Source of the DNA: Litsea cubeba
Lineage: Eukaryota > Streptophyta > Magnoliopsida > Laurales > Lauraceae
Assembly (NCBI GenBank): GCA_012931725.1
Contig: CM022951.1
Span: 76,323,905-76,387,904 of the forward strand
Length of the DNA: 64,000 bases
Reading direction: 5' to 3'
The translations under genes and the position numbers were made by a program. Below are positions 11,225 to 22,639 of the stretch, in pieces (within the stretch, counting starts at the first letter, position 1; the number at the start of each line of letters is the position of its first letter). Under the pieces are notes generated by a model. That model was given only the letters and a program-made list of their open reading frames with translations. It searched no databases and was not told where the DNA came from.

Positions 11225-11749
11225 TTAGTTATGAGAAGGAGGATGTATCTTGGGTGGAGAATAATCCAAGTTAAAACCAGGATGTACGCCATGTTTAGCA
11301 CGAGGTATTTGCCATGAAACCGTTACAAGAGATCCGATTTGAACAGCACCTGAAACTGATCCACTTTTTCCCTTCACATCCCTAGGGAGAGCTTCTGTGT
11401 CTCTTGCGTCTTTAGTAGTTGCACTGCCTGCTCTTTCATCAACCCCATCTTTCCCATTCATGGGTTGATGCTTCTGGGAATGGAGTCCTGAGGACAAACA
11501 TTGCACCGGTTTCAGCGGAGTCAAAGTCCGATCATGCTTCAAATCTTCTATATCCTACACCAAACCAGAAGAGGAAAAAAAAATCAAATGAGTGCAAGGT
11601 GCTTTCCAAATCACCTAAAACATTTTATATAGAAGATCGAGATCTGGTGGCGATTTGGCACCAACCTTGCCATGGTGATTGTGAAGATGGCGGGCATTGC
11701 ATACATGAGATGACGAAGATAGAAGGAGAAGGATGAGAAGAAAATACAT
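11225..11749 (-). CDS. RGF/GOLVEN/CLEL-type secreted peptide precursor
   Basis: Exon 1 (11749-11666) encodes MYFLLILLLLSSSSHVCNA, a signal peptide, then RHLHNHHGK. A GT donor follows at 11665, and the acceptor GTGTAG ends at 11555. Exon 2 (11554-11225) opens DIEDLKHDRTLTPL and ends DYSPPKIHPPSHN followed by TAA. The total is about 137 residues, normal for the family. The C-terminal 13-mer fits the root meristem growth factor signature: DY start for tyrosine sulfation, proline-rich middle and terminal HN. These peptides are cut from the precursor, secreted, and sensed by leucine-rich receptor kinases to set meristem size and growth direction. An in-frame ATG at 11815 would add 22 residues before the signal peptide. 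I chose 11749 because it starts directly at the hydrophobic stretch. The intron is my inference from frame and splice sites. Confidence 0.8.
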
Positions 11750-12045
11750 ACTCTTCAAAGCTAGATTATGAAGTAATGGGTAGAAAGTGAAGAAGTTGGG
11801 ATGTATGTGGCTCACAGCTGGCTTGGTATGGAGTAATATTTGTAGAAGGAAAAGGCATTAAATGCAGCTTCTCTAAGATACATGCATGTTTGTGGGCGAT
11901 GGAGACTAAACGCAGTGAGATGAAGATATGGGTGACATCATTTGTCTGATCCCCCACCTTAGTCAATCAATGGGGATGCCAACTGCCAAGTACAAAGTCC
12001 CCAGGCCCAGGGGAAGAGAAGAGGCCTTTAGAGCCCTTCCGAGCG

Positions 12046-12055
12046 AATATATAGA
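12046..12055 (-). promoter_or_regulatory. Candidate TATA box for RGF-like gene
   Basis: Minus-strand TCTATATATTC lies about 300 bp upstream of the chosen ATG, with no closer TATA-like word as good. This is inference only. Confidence 0.3.
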
Positions 12056-12254
12056 GAAGATAGTAAGTGGAAACCCGAATGATATAATAAAGGTCTGAGA
12101 ATTACAGCACACGAAAACAAACAAGGTAGACTCTGGTATTAGGATTTTTTATAATAGATTAGATCTCACTCATGCATGACTTGTGGCTCCGTGTTTGTTG
12201 CAACGGCCTCAAGTTAAAAGTTTTATTTTCCTAAGAAACACCCGAATCAGTTTA

Positions 12255-12800
12255 GGGGCATATTTGTGTAATACTTTTCTATAGAAAAGTGAACGATTTT
12301 CCGTAAAAAGTCCATTTTTCATGCATTTGATGCGGAACAATTTTATGAAAATGCTTTCCTACATTGTCAGCATTTTTCTTGCTAATGCTAGAAATGGATT
12401 TCCTATGGGGTATGAGAAATGAATTTCATCATAAAACTTCTCCCTCCTATTTAATCTCATTTTCTCACTCTTTTCCATTTCAACCCAAAATCCTACACTC
12501 TTTCATTTTTTTTTATCTACTTTAAGTAAGTTATTATTTGATATTGTTGAATAAATTATATACATGTTATGTTATTTTTCTTCAAAAAATTGCTATATCA
12601 AAAAGGAAAATCTAGTTTTCTATAAAGAATCAACAGCTGCACCAAATAACTTTAACACCAATTCAGGAGGAAAGAAAATTCTCACCAAACATAAATTTTT
12701 AAATCCCGCGGAAATCCTTTTTAGAGATTTTCATTTCTATAAAATTTGCTAACGTGACGATTTTTCCTTTCCGCGTAAGGGGTGTATACAAACGTGCCCT
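12255..12800. mobile_element. Putative MITE with GGGGCATATTTGT termini
   Basis: The left end reads GGGGCATATTTGTGTA and the right end, reverse-complemented, reads AGGGCACGTTTGTATACA. Each side is flanked by TA. A second copy of the right-end word ACAAACGTGCCCTAAG occurs at about 19570-19584, which supports a dispersed family. The ends resemble PIF/Tourist termini but the flanks match over only two bases, so the superfamily is uncertain. No coding content. Confidence 0.5.
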
Positions 12801-13120
12801 AAGAGAAGTATTAGAAACATCTTCTCTTTTTCTTTTTTTTCTTTATTGTCTATAGGTAAAAACACCATTTCATACGCGGAAAATGTGAAAGAACAACATC
12901 CATCTATAGAGTTTAGAAGCATTGAATGGAGTGCTCTCTGTCCTTTTCACTAGTGGATGTGAGACCTGTAAGACTTGTGTATAAAACTTCATTTGATTTC
13001 TTACAGTGTTACTGCAGAAATCTCCTCGGTCTAAGATTTAAAAAAAAAAAAAAATCTCTTTCAAACCCTCCACATTTCATCCAAGACTCACAATCTCGAT
13101 GTTTTCTTTATATATATATA

Positions 13121-13245
13121 GGGGCAGGTTCTCCTAAGCTGCAGCTTAGGGTATCCTAAGCTGCAGTGTGTAAACCGCACATGTGTGAGCACATGTGTGA
13201 CCCATTTTTGCACTACTGCAGCTTAGGATTAGGAGAGCCAGCCCC
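13121..13245. mobile_element. 125-bp MITE, CTAAGCTGCAG family
   Basis: The ends are GGGGCAGGTTCTCCTAAGCT and, reverse-complemented, GGGGCTGGCTCTCCTAATCC, set in an AT dinucleotide tract. The left 70 bp repeats almost exactly the termini of the larger element at 29237-30116, including CTAAGCTGCAGCTTAGGGTA. It is therefore a deletion derivative of that family. The TATA-rich flanks hide any target duplication. Confidence 0.75.
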
Positions 13246-14116
13246 ATATATATATATATATATATTTTTTTATATCCAACTTTATAATCCATATGCTTGT
13301 GGGAGAATCTGATAGATCTAATCTAATGGAGCACTGGCTTCGATAGAGTCAAAAGAGCAGGATGTGACAGTGTAGACTCTATTAACATCTATAGTAAGCA
13401 TTAGTAAAGCACGATGAACATTTTGGCAAGACATGAACCAAGATGAGAAGAGTTTTTTACATTGTAACCAATGACACATTCCTTTCTTGAAAAGAACATG
13501 TGATTATCTGATTAGTGGGGAATAATAGAGGATATTTTAGAGAATATTAGAGAATGATGGATTTGGCAAAGATGATATTAGGATTTGGATTATTAAGCTA
13601 GAATCATATGTTATTATTTCTTGTATTTATTATTGATTAGGTTTTCTATTATAGGTATGATTGGATTATTGGATCCCTATCTTTGGTTGTAATCCTATAA
13701 ATAGCTATTAACTAATCTCAATAAATTAATCAAGAGATTTGCAAAAATAGAAGTCCATGAGATTTTTAGAGTTACAAGTGGGTTAGAGATTAGCCTAGTC
13801 TGGACACCTATAATTAAGCGTATCTTATCATTATGATAAGTAGTATAGAATTTCTTTTTCTAATGATCTAAGAGGCGCTTCAATCAGAAAGGAAGGAAGA
13901 GAAGTCCTAATAATAGTATAAGGGCAATTTTCTCTGGCAATTTTCTCCTACTCACTTGGGCATTGTGCATCGGTGTTGTTCGTTGGGTGGGACCAAAAGA
14001 AATTCATGGGATCAATGACGGTCTAGATGTAAGATACCATAGGAGGGCGTGCATACCAGAAAGTTTCCTCATAGTATGAATAAAGAAGTAGTATATTTAT
14101 GAGGATATGCTTTTGT
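13246..14116. other. Possible old LTR fragment, otherwise empty
   Basis: Around 13680-13740 there is a CCTATAAATAGC TATA-like word followed by AATAAATTAATC. This spacing is seen in short plant LTRs, but I found no paired end or target duplication. No coding sequence recognised. Confidence 0.3.
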
Positions 14117-14169
14117 GAGAGTAAGGGTGGGCCCTCACATTTAGATGTGAGGCCCCCACCCTTACTCTC
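14117..14169. repeat. Near-perfect hairpin, 24-25-bp arms
   Basis: GAGAGTAAGGGTGGG at 14117 is mirrored by CCCACCCTTACTCTC ending at 14169, around a four-base TTAG loop. It may be the core of a small foldback MITE. Confidence 0.85.
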
Positions 14170-15183
14170 ATCATATCGTAAGAATAACTCTCATAGGAGC
14201 ATCTTCCATTCTTATGAACCCAACTGTAGAGGTGTACTAGTTGCACTGCAACTCTATGATAAAATCAAACTAAATTCGTGATTTGGCTACATCATCGGGG
14301 TCAAAACATCTCTAATTCACATCCTAATTTCACAATCTTGCAAATCTTTGGATATGTAAGTGAATAACCTATCGAACAGACCAAAGTTTATGTTGATTGG
14401 AGTTTGTTTGACACCTAAAAAAACCCATGAAATTAGACTACAATTTCTATTTTATAGGCATTCACAATTCACAACTATAACTCTTATTACTTTAGACTAT
14501 GTAGCAAAAAAAAAAAAAAAAAACATCTTGTCACTTACTATTGACAATGTACATCATGTAAGAAATCAACTTCCTCCATACAAGACATAAAAGCCAAAAA
14601 AAAAAAAAAACCTAAGCCCTAAACCCTACTTAATTAAAGAGAAAGAAACACTTGACGGGTGAGGATGAGACGTTGTAGAGAACCAACAATTCAACTATGC
14701 TCTCTAGCTAGCATCTAATAGAAGATGGCAAGAAATAATCTAAAGTTTTTCAGAGTTTGGACAATTGACAAAACAATTGTGTTTATGGGTTTGCCCGCTC
14801 CACTCCATCTTAAATGGGATTGTGGGATTGTGGGTGAGAGAGAGGGAGGAGGTGGGGCCCATAAAAGAAGAGAAGAGAGAAGGGAGGGACAGGTGGGCCG
14901 TGGGGGTGGGATCGTAGGGGAAGAGGGGGGACAAACTCGAGAGGCAGACGTGAATGCACAACCGCCGCTTGCACCTGCCTCCCCAGACACAAGAGCGTTG
15001 GGGTCGCCGTCAACCACGGATCTGCACTCCACGTGGAGGCCAACCTCCATGTGCAAATGGCACTTCCTTGACCTGCCACGTGGACTGGACCCCCCTCCTG
15101 TGATGGTTCCCCTGGGCCCTTGTTAGGGGTAGGGTCGGTCAAGTCACTTGCCAGCGTCAGGAGACTCACGACTCGATCGGGAG
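14170..15183. other. GC-rich block with two G-box words
   Basis: From about 14815 to 15180 the base composition is clearly richer in GC than the surroundings. CACGTG occurs at 15030-15035 and 15077-15082. Several long frames cross it, but none has a recognisable domain. It could be a decayed promoter or 5' UTR. I see no gene it serves. Confidence 0.35.
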
Positions 15184-15391
15184 GAGTAGGACTCGGACTG
15201 GAGGGGATTTGAGCCAAGAGTAGTAATAATGGTAGCAATAGTTTGAGAGCTGAGACCAACTGTGCTGAGGGCTCGCCTCGTGTCTTGGAGTAGGACTCGG
15301 ACTGGAGGGGATTCGAGCCCAGAGTAGTAATAATGGTAGCAATAGCTTGAGAGCTGAGACCAACTGTGCTGAGGGCTCGCCTCGTGTCTTG
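15184..15391 (+). repeat. 104-bp tandem duplication
   Basis: The copies 15184-15287 and 15288-15391 both begin GAGTAGGACTCGGACTGG and end CTCGTGTCTTG, with only about three differences. This indicates a recent duplication. Confidence 0.95.
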
Positions 15392-17364
15392 GAAATGGCC
15401 ACCTGGGTTTCCAACTCGTCGCCCTTGTCTCTGGGTTTAGGCACACCCCACCCCCTCTCTCATTACACACACTCTTCTGCTTCTATCCAAATCGTAAAAC
15501 GCTTGTTTCTCTCCATACCTACATACGTACGTACGTACATATTATAATACATAGTTATATACATATTACATCTTGTCATTAATAATTAAGTAGGGGGTTT
15601 TCGGTGGGTGCCTGCCTTTGATTCCCAGGGGGGAATGTGGGGATTAATCCCCACCATCCCGTGTGCTGTGTGCAATCTCCCGCAGGAGAAAACTTATTAC
15701 ATCTTTACATGCAGACAGACTCTTTGGATCTTCTATTAATTATACCCCACATTTCTGCATTCGCGGGTTGATTCTGACTTCTTGTAAGGCGGCCATATTA
15801 TTTATTTATGTATTAACAGCTATTTTCTTTTCATTTTCGCCTATGTAACCCAGTCCAATGGACCCCAACAGATTTCATGGTCCGCTTCCGCCCCATTGCG
15901 ATGAATTGTTTCACTGTTTAACATTTTTATTGACCGTCGGATTTTGTGTCTAGCATGGATTGTCACCATTGTCTGATCGATCTGAGCCTATCCTTTGCGT
16001 CAAATGCCTAATCCACCCACCCACATGAGGGCCTTTCGTGTTCCTGCCCTGGATGGTGAGAGTGACTGACCCTCTCTCTCTCTCTCATATAAATAGATAG
16101 AGGACCTGGGACCTGGGTAAAGTTTTAGGCAATTAATTGGTTAAGCTGTAAATTTCGGTTCCAATGAAGTCATGATCGATGGAGCACCATAGGGCACTGG
16201 GTACATTTGATAAGTCTATGGGGCCAAAACGATGTAACGAACCAGTCGGTGTGTAATTTACTTCAGTTTTTTTTTTTTTTTCTCTTTTTTGCATTGAATA
16301 TAAATAAAATATAATAAGATTCTGTTATAATTACAGAGCTCAGACTGACAAAACACTTATAGCAAAGTAGATTTGAAACTTAAGTAGGGCCCAAATCAGA
16401 ACCTGCATCGCCTAAAACAGCCAAAAGCAAAATTCAAACTGGCCTTGCTCAAGCTTAATTCTCAAACCCACATGACATTCGGCTCAGGTTCAGGTTTCAG
16501 GATGCTCTCTGTGGGCGCCTTAATTTGAATGACGGAGAGATCAAGCAATGCCACACCATCCTTGTGTGGGCAGGGTTCCCGTAGGTGAGTATGCATTTTC
16601 CAAATACAATCCCCCCCTTTGAAAACCAAAGTATCAAACCAATAAAGAAAACAAGGGTACCTGACCCGACTGGATTTGGCCCAACTCATCCGGATTGCAT
16701 TTGGGCAAGCAAATTTACAGTACAGGTTGGGCTTCAGCCAGGTAGGTACGTCCAGAATTCATTAAAAGCTAGTGGTCTTAGATTATTGATTGAATAAAAG
16801 GACAACCCAAAAAAGCACACTAATACCATGTTGGTGTGTTAACTTATTTTTCTATTAAAACAGAGTTCATATATATGGTCAAATTCCTCAAGAAAATGAG
16901 AGACACCAGCCTAAGGAAGCAGCTGGTACCAACTGCATGCCAAACAAGCACTAAAACAAATATTATTCTAAGACACTATTTAACTGTGGTGGAAGCTAAC
17001 TCTATTCCCTAAGCACAAACTCAATTCCTTCCATGGTAATGATAAGCCAAATAATCAATAAACTTATATTTCAAACTCAAGGAAAGTAAACATCAAATGA
17101 GTAAGGGGCAGTGGGCTAGAAAGAAACACAAACAATTTTTTTTTTCTCTTTAAAAGAAACAGAAGAAAATCAGCTTAAACGAGCACAGGCTAAGGAGATA
17201 TAGCCATTTCCAGCAGCAAACTCTTAACAACTTAAGAAATCCACTTGAAGCTATGTACAGAATATAGCTGCGGTACACTAACAAATCAACAGTGTCTTAA
17301 ACGGTGACCATAGAATTCATAGGGACATAAGGATGACAGTAATCATGAACAGATACCCAAAAGG
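15392..17364. other. No gene recognised
   Basis: Holds short ACGTACGT alternation near 15525, a brief CT run near 16072-16086 and a T-tract near 16266-16280. The open frames have no family motif. Confidence 0.45.
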
Positions 17365-18541
17365 CTAGAGTGAAAACTGGATCCCAAACGTGTTTTCTCC
17401 ACTGCATGTAACTTACAGAAACCCATCTTCGTCCTTCTTTTCATCATATATGGTCGACATTATTGCCCCTGCAACAATCACACCATTAGGATCAGACCAG
17501 AAAACAAAGTAACTATAATAAAACCATATGGTGCATGAATAGATATAAGGTACCTGTAGGAGGAAGGACATTCTCAACAAATATAAATATTGCCTTCTCA
17601 GCACTTAATTGGATTCTCTTGCGGATTACATAGACAAATTGACCCACGGTCAAATCAGCTGGGACATAGACAAATTGACCCACGGTCAAATCAGCTGGGA
17701 CCAGTACCTAGATGAGAATAGCAAAATCAATAAATTACCTATTCTTGTACATAAGTGCCAAATGTAACATTTTAAGTTAAAAAAAAAGAAGGCTAGTTGC
17801 CACTGAAAATGGAATATACCAAAACCTTGATGTAAACAAAGTTTGAAAGCAGAAGTTTTTTCCTTCGTTCTTTCTGTTTCTTTTTCTTTTTTTCCTTTTT
17901 TCGTTGTGTGTGTGTTTGCTTGCTAGACTGAGACGAGATCGCCACAGCACTTTCCAATGACTCTGCTCCACCATTCCACCAACAGAGTTGAACTCATCTA
18001 AACTCTCTAGGGACTAACCATTACTCTGGGTTGGGGCTTAGTCCAACGAAGGCCTGGGCCAACATGGCAGAGTGTAACATGTGGGTGCTTAAATCAGTTA
18101 TTAGAAGAGGTTTATTTCTAGATGACTTTTAATGGAAATCTAAACAAATAGCACTTGAAACTTGAATTGTAAATCTGGAAAAAATGTAATTCCAAATGAG
18201 GAAGGACTGTCCATGCGAAACGGCTAATTTGGACTATCACTCCCAAGTTTGGTTCATTGATTCAAATGTATAACTAAATTATTTATTTAAGAAAATCATT
18301 AGAAAAATAGCCAGAAAGAAGTTTTCATAACCAAAGCACAAATTCAGAACAAATTCCTCATATAGGAAAGTGGTATACTGCGATTTCTTCCTGATAAAAG
18401 AAAATCTCACAATTATAAATAGGTAAATGCCAAGAAAGAAACAAGCAAAACCAACCCAAGGAACAAACACAAAGGTGAATCATAGAAGGGAATTCTTGGA
18501 GTGAAATAATTCTCACTTCTCTCTGCCTTCTCGACAATCAC
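17365..18541 (-). pseudogene. ATG8: Broken ATG8 (autophagy ubiquitin-like) gene
   Basis: Three exon remnants run on the minus strand. 18541-18512 encodes VIVEKAERSE after a TTTAAG acceptor. 17707-17554 encodes LVPADLTVGQFVYV, RKRIQLSAEKAIFIFVENVL and PPT. 17468-17365 encodes GAIMSTIYDEKKDEDGFL, then TAA, then VTCSGENTFG. ATG8 is coupled to phosphatidylethanolamine through the glycine of the terminal TFG and builds autophagosomes. Here the TAA (17413-17415) replaces the tyrosine codon before that tail, the next tyrosine is cysteine, and the segment around DIPDIDKKK is absent. The second exon starts GTACTGGTC, consistent with loss of one base from a GTACTTGGTC-like start. The N-terminal exons were not found. 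Introns are retained, so this is a decayed duplicate rather than a processed copy. Confidence 0.85.
17629..17700 (-). repeat. 36-bp tandem duplication inside ATG8 exon
   Basis: The units 17629-17664 and 17665-17700 are identical and each encodes the 12 residues spanning PADLTVGQFVYV on the minus strand. The repeat keeps the reading frame. Confidence 0.97.
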
Positions 18542-20488
18542 CTTAAACCAAAACAGCAATATTACACACAAGTCAGTACGGGATTCCCACGTACCACCAT
18601 ACAAACTCATTCAATGGAGACAGAAGGAGAATCAAAGCATAAAAACATTAGTTTATGTTAGTACAGGGTCCTCAAATATCAGATATTACTTGAGCCTTTG
18701 TGGAAATGAAGAATCAAATCATGCAAGAAAGGATTGCAGACTAGATGTTCAGAAAGTAAACCATAAAAACATTAAAAGGGAAAGAAAAGGGTAGGTGTTC
18801 CATCAACAAAATTTGCTTGTTATCATCTGATGGTAAACAAGACTTCATACTTGACAAGTTTTCGCGTCATCAGAGAATATCATACTTGACACAACATTTG
18901 CTACACAAAACAGTGGAACAACCAACTAGTGTTAAAAAGCTTCTATTAACATATGGAAACCAACCTTTCCCCATACTTCCCCTGCCCATACAAACATTGA
19001 GCCAAACAAGCTTGATGAGAGTTTCTGAAGTATGGATAAGAAAAATAGAATGTTCGACATGGCCATGACTTTTGTTGAAATCATAAAAATGTGGCAGTAA
19101 GATGAAGCATATTTTTAAGTGATTGTCAGGTATTCCCTTGATATGTTCCAAAGAGGGAAAATAATAGCCTGTACTAAAATAATTAGGTGTGAAAGAGAAG
19201 CATAAATATGGTTGATTGAATTCCTAATTGTAGTTGGGAAAACAATGTTTGAAAGATTTCGGAAGCCCGCCATTCAAGGAACCATGTTGCAAATACTCAT
19301 GCCCTAAACTCTCAAAACACACAGCAAGATAATAATCTTTGATCCATGGCTTGTACATCTACCTAAAACATAATTCCTAAACTGAAGTCTATTTTGCTTT
19401 TCATCTGCTAAACAATAATTGAGCAACGACGCAAAAGAGGAAACACAGGTGGATGGGTGGGTGGGGGATTTGTGTTTCAAGGGAAAACAGTTGTGTTGCT
19501 GCACTGAGCATGGGAAGAGGAAATGGCAAGAAAAATATTCTTGTTCCTCTTCCACAGAAACAACGCTACACAAACGTGCCCTAAGATTCTTCAATCCATA
19601 AACCATGGACAGCACCTCCGAGGAAAAGCTAATTAGATACTCACACCCAACTACCAGTAAAAAAAAAAAAAGGTATTTGAGATTTACACTGTAGATAATA
19701 GAATACTAATTCACCCTATGATGCTCCACTAGCTTTCATAGCTCCTAAAGTTCTATCATTATTTTTTTTTTATCATAAAAACGTATGATTGGCATGCACT
19801 ACAATTCTATAAGTAGAATGTAAACAGTAAAATTTATATTTATTAAGGAATGTTTTAAAGACCAAGAATAATATTTAGCCTGAGATAACTAGATTAATTA
19901 AAAATGGTTTTTACAAAAGGCCCCTGTATTTTGAGACAACCTCAAAAAGGCTCTGTACTACTACTATGTATTTTTTACTAAAACCACCAGGTCTCGTAGG
20001 GGAACAATTAACTCTATAAGCTTTTATGAACAAATGGCGAAAATACCCTTCATTTAAACTTAGTAAATCTCACAACTCAACTGTGGGGCCCACCTGGACG
20101 GATGATGACAAGGTAGGCATGGCAATGGAAAGGGTTGGACCTGTACTTGGGAAAATAAGCTATCATAGCCCTTAGTTTTAAATCATTAAAGTTTTAATGG
20201 CTTTAGATTGTGCAAACTTCTTGTGATGAAACCCAATGTAATGATGACAAAAATAGTGTGAAGTGGGATCAATTCCAATATGTGTGAATGGGTTGGATTG
20301 ATGTGAGAGTGGAGAGTAGAGAGAGAAGAGATACAGATAGCTGGCCTGATGTATGTTAGGTAGTGAGGATTGGTAGTTTGGAGGCCTGTGGTTAACCGAA
20401 GGCAAACCACATTCCAATAGAGATATAGATGTAATTTTTTTTTGTAAGGGTGTGTGTATATATATATATATATATATGGAAAACAGCA
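18542..20488. other. No gene recognised
   Basis: This would hold the 5' exons of the ATG8 copy, but I find none. It contains an orphan MITE end near 19570 and a (TA)n run at about 20455-20478. Confidence 0.4.
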
Positions 20489-21852
20489 GAATACCTACCT
20501 GGACTTTGGTCATTTTGCAGAGTAACCCCTGTACTTTGATATTTTGTACTAAACCTACCTGTAATTCTAATTAAAATGCAAAACTCACGGTTTCTGTTAG
20601 TATTAATATAGCGTAGGTCGTATAAATGGTGTCTGATGCATACTGGGGGCAAATTACTCGCCCAAATAGACTTATTTGCCCCTGAACCTAACCCATCAAG
20701 CACATAAAATGAAAAATAATGAAAGACATTGAATTTTTCAAAGAAGAAGAGTAGAACATCAGCTACATTAACATCTATCTAACCTTTGCCTCCTCTCATT
20801 GCTTTGTGTACAGAGAAGGAACTTGAAATGACATGAAACAACCATAACCCATTTTAGAAAAGAAGAAGAAGATAAAAAGATAAGAAGGCAAATGAAACAT
20901 GATATAAAAAAAAGAAAAGAAAACGGAAGAAATGGTGCAGGTAGATATAAGGGGGGTGCAGATACTTGGGTACGGGTTTGACGACTTTTGCCCAAGCAAT
21001 CGACTCTCAACTCAGACTGCAGTCCAGGCTTCCAGTTTCCACCGTGATTTCTTGTCCTTGTGCCCGCCATATATAGTTGCCCTCCTAAAACCGAAACACA
21101 AGTTTTAAGTTCACTGATGTTTACTGGTTTTTCAATTGCCCACCACAAATGTGGCTATGGCAAGTATCAGATTGAATATAGCCTTAAATGCATCTTCACG
21201 ATTTTAACAAATATACCTTCTGGAATCACTTTACAACAAGTAGTTGCCATACGCCAACTCTGTTGAAGATGATCATGACGTAGACCTTGTCATGGTTGAT
21301 AGACTGCGCCCAATTGATACCCTTTATATCCAAATGGGGTATTAGTCTACTAGCTAAAGAAAAACAACAAACAAACAAACAAATGCAAGAAGAGAATTCT
21401 ATGGGGAAAAGTGAGAAAAAGAAGGAAAAAGGAAAGAAAAAAAAGGGAAAATAGCTAGCACATAGTAGATGAGAGGAAACCCAGATGGGGAAATGGGGTT
21501 TTTGGTGATGATCAGTGCCGGTGCCGATCTCCAAGACGTCAGTGCCGGTGCCGGTGCCGATCTCCAAGACGTGGCTGCGGAGCGCATTTGGGCTTTCCTT
21601 GGTGATGATGATGGGTGGCGAAAAGAAGAACCCTAGTTGTAAGCAAAAGAGGGGAAAATGAACAAAAAAAAAAAAAAACGCCAAGAGACATCTTATATAT
21701 GGAGGGGTAAATTCGTCATTCTTTAATTTCCGTCATGGCCGTCTCTATTTGCATTGTGATTTAAAATACAAGTAGGTTTAGAATTAAATACTAAAGTACG
21801 GGGGTGCTCTGCAAAATGACTATGTCCATAGAAAAGGTCCAGGGAGTTAATT
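20489..21852. mobile_element. Mutator-like element with about 100-bp inverted termini
   Basis: The left end (20489-20590) contains GTCATTTTGCAGAGTAACCC and TACTAAACCTACCTGTA. The reverse complement of 21733-21852 contains GTCATTTTGCAGAGCACCCC and TTCTAAACCTACTTGTA in the same order. Long diverged termini and no transposase suggest a non-autonomous Mutator-like element. I could not find a target duplication. Inside, GTGCCGGTGCCGATCTCC-type words are tandemly repeated near 21515-21571. Confidence 0.55.
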
Positions 21853-21885
21853 CTCATTCTCATTGCGACTTTACTTAAAGTATAC

Positions 21886-22630
21886 ATAACGTTGGATGAA
21901 GGGGTTAGAAATATTAGATTGACTTCAAATTTGATATGTAAGTTGACCCCACTTGGATCTTTCAATCCCCCTTGTCTCATGACCAGTAGGGTCTCACGGT
22001 GGCCCCCAATAGGCGGTCCTTACGGTAAACCGTAAGGACGGTCCTTACAGGACCGCCTCCCTTAAAGATCCAAGTGGGGTCAACTTACGTATCAAATTTG
22101 AAGTCAATCTAATATTTCTAACCCCTTCATCCAACGTCCACAAGTTTAATAGCTTTATAACAAAGAAAAAAAAATTGACCCTCAATCCAACGGTCTAGTT
22201 CATCCGAATCCATGCAAATTCATGGGATTCATTGCCTATAAGGGGGTTATGAATGAGTGGTTAATTTGGATTGATCATGAGGTGGGCCCCAGTGGGCGTT
22301 CTGAACCGTAAGGACCGCCTATTGGGGCCCACCGTGAGACCCTACTGGTCATGGGACAAGGGGGATTGAAAGATCCAAGTAGGGTCAACTTACATATCAA
22401 ATTTGAAGTCAATCTAATATTTCTAACCCCTTCATCCAACGTCCACAAGTTTAATAGCTTTATCACAAAGAAAAAAAATTGACCCTCAATCCAACGGTCT
22501 AGTTCATCCAAATCCATGCAAATTTATGGGATTCATTGCCTATAAAAGAGTTATGAATGAGTGGTCAATTTGGATTGATCATGAGGTGGGCCCCAATGGG
22601 CGTTCCAAACCGTAAGGACAGGACCGCCTC
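21886..22630. repeat. Nested direct and inverted repeat block
   Basis: A segment of about 134 bp (21886-22019) is inverted relative to 22309-22443. The unit from 22064 is repeated directly from 22369 at a 305-bp period and reads ATCCAAGTGGGGTCAACTTA, then TCATCCAACGTCCACAAG. At 22016-22039 a palindrome GTCCTTACGGT/ACCGTAAGGAC sits near the inversion centre. A diverged copy of the same sequence occurs at about 30283-30350, so this is a dispersed transposon-derived family. It has no coding capacity. Confidence 0.85.
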
Positions 22631-22639
22631 CCTACTTAC

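Noticed and set aside
14715..15470. Several overlapping long ORFs on both strands (up to 149 residues)
   Set aside because: They lie in a GC-rich, partly duplicated block. The translations are proline/serine low complexity without a domain, and both strands are open, which points to composition rather than coding.
17397..17415. A mini-intron GTAAGT...TGCAG that would remove the ATG8 stop
   Set aside because: It would be about 17 bases, far below any plant intron, and would change the frame of the tail.
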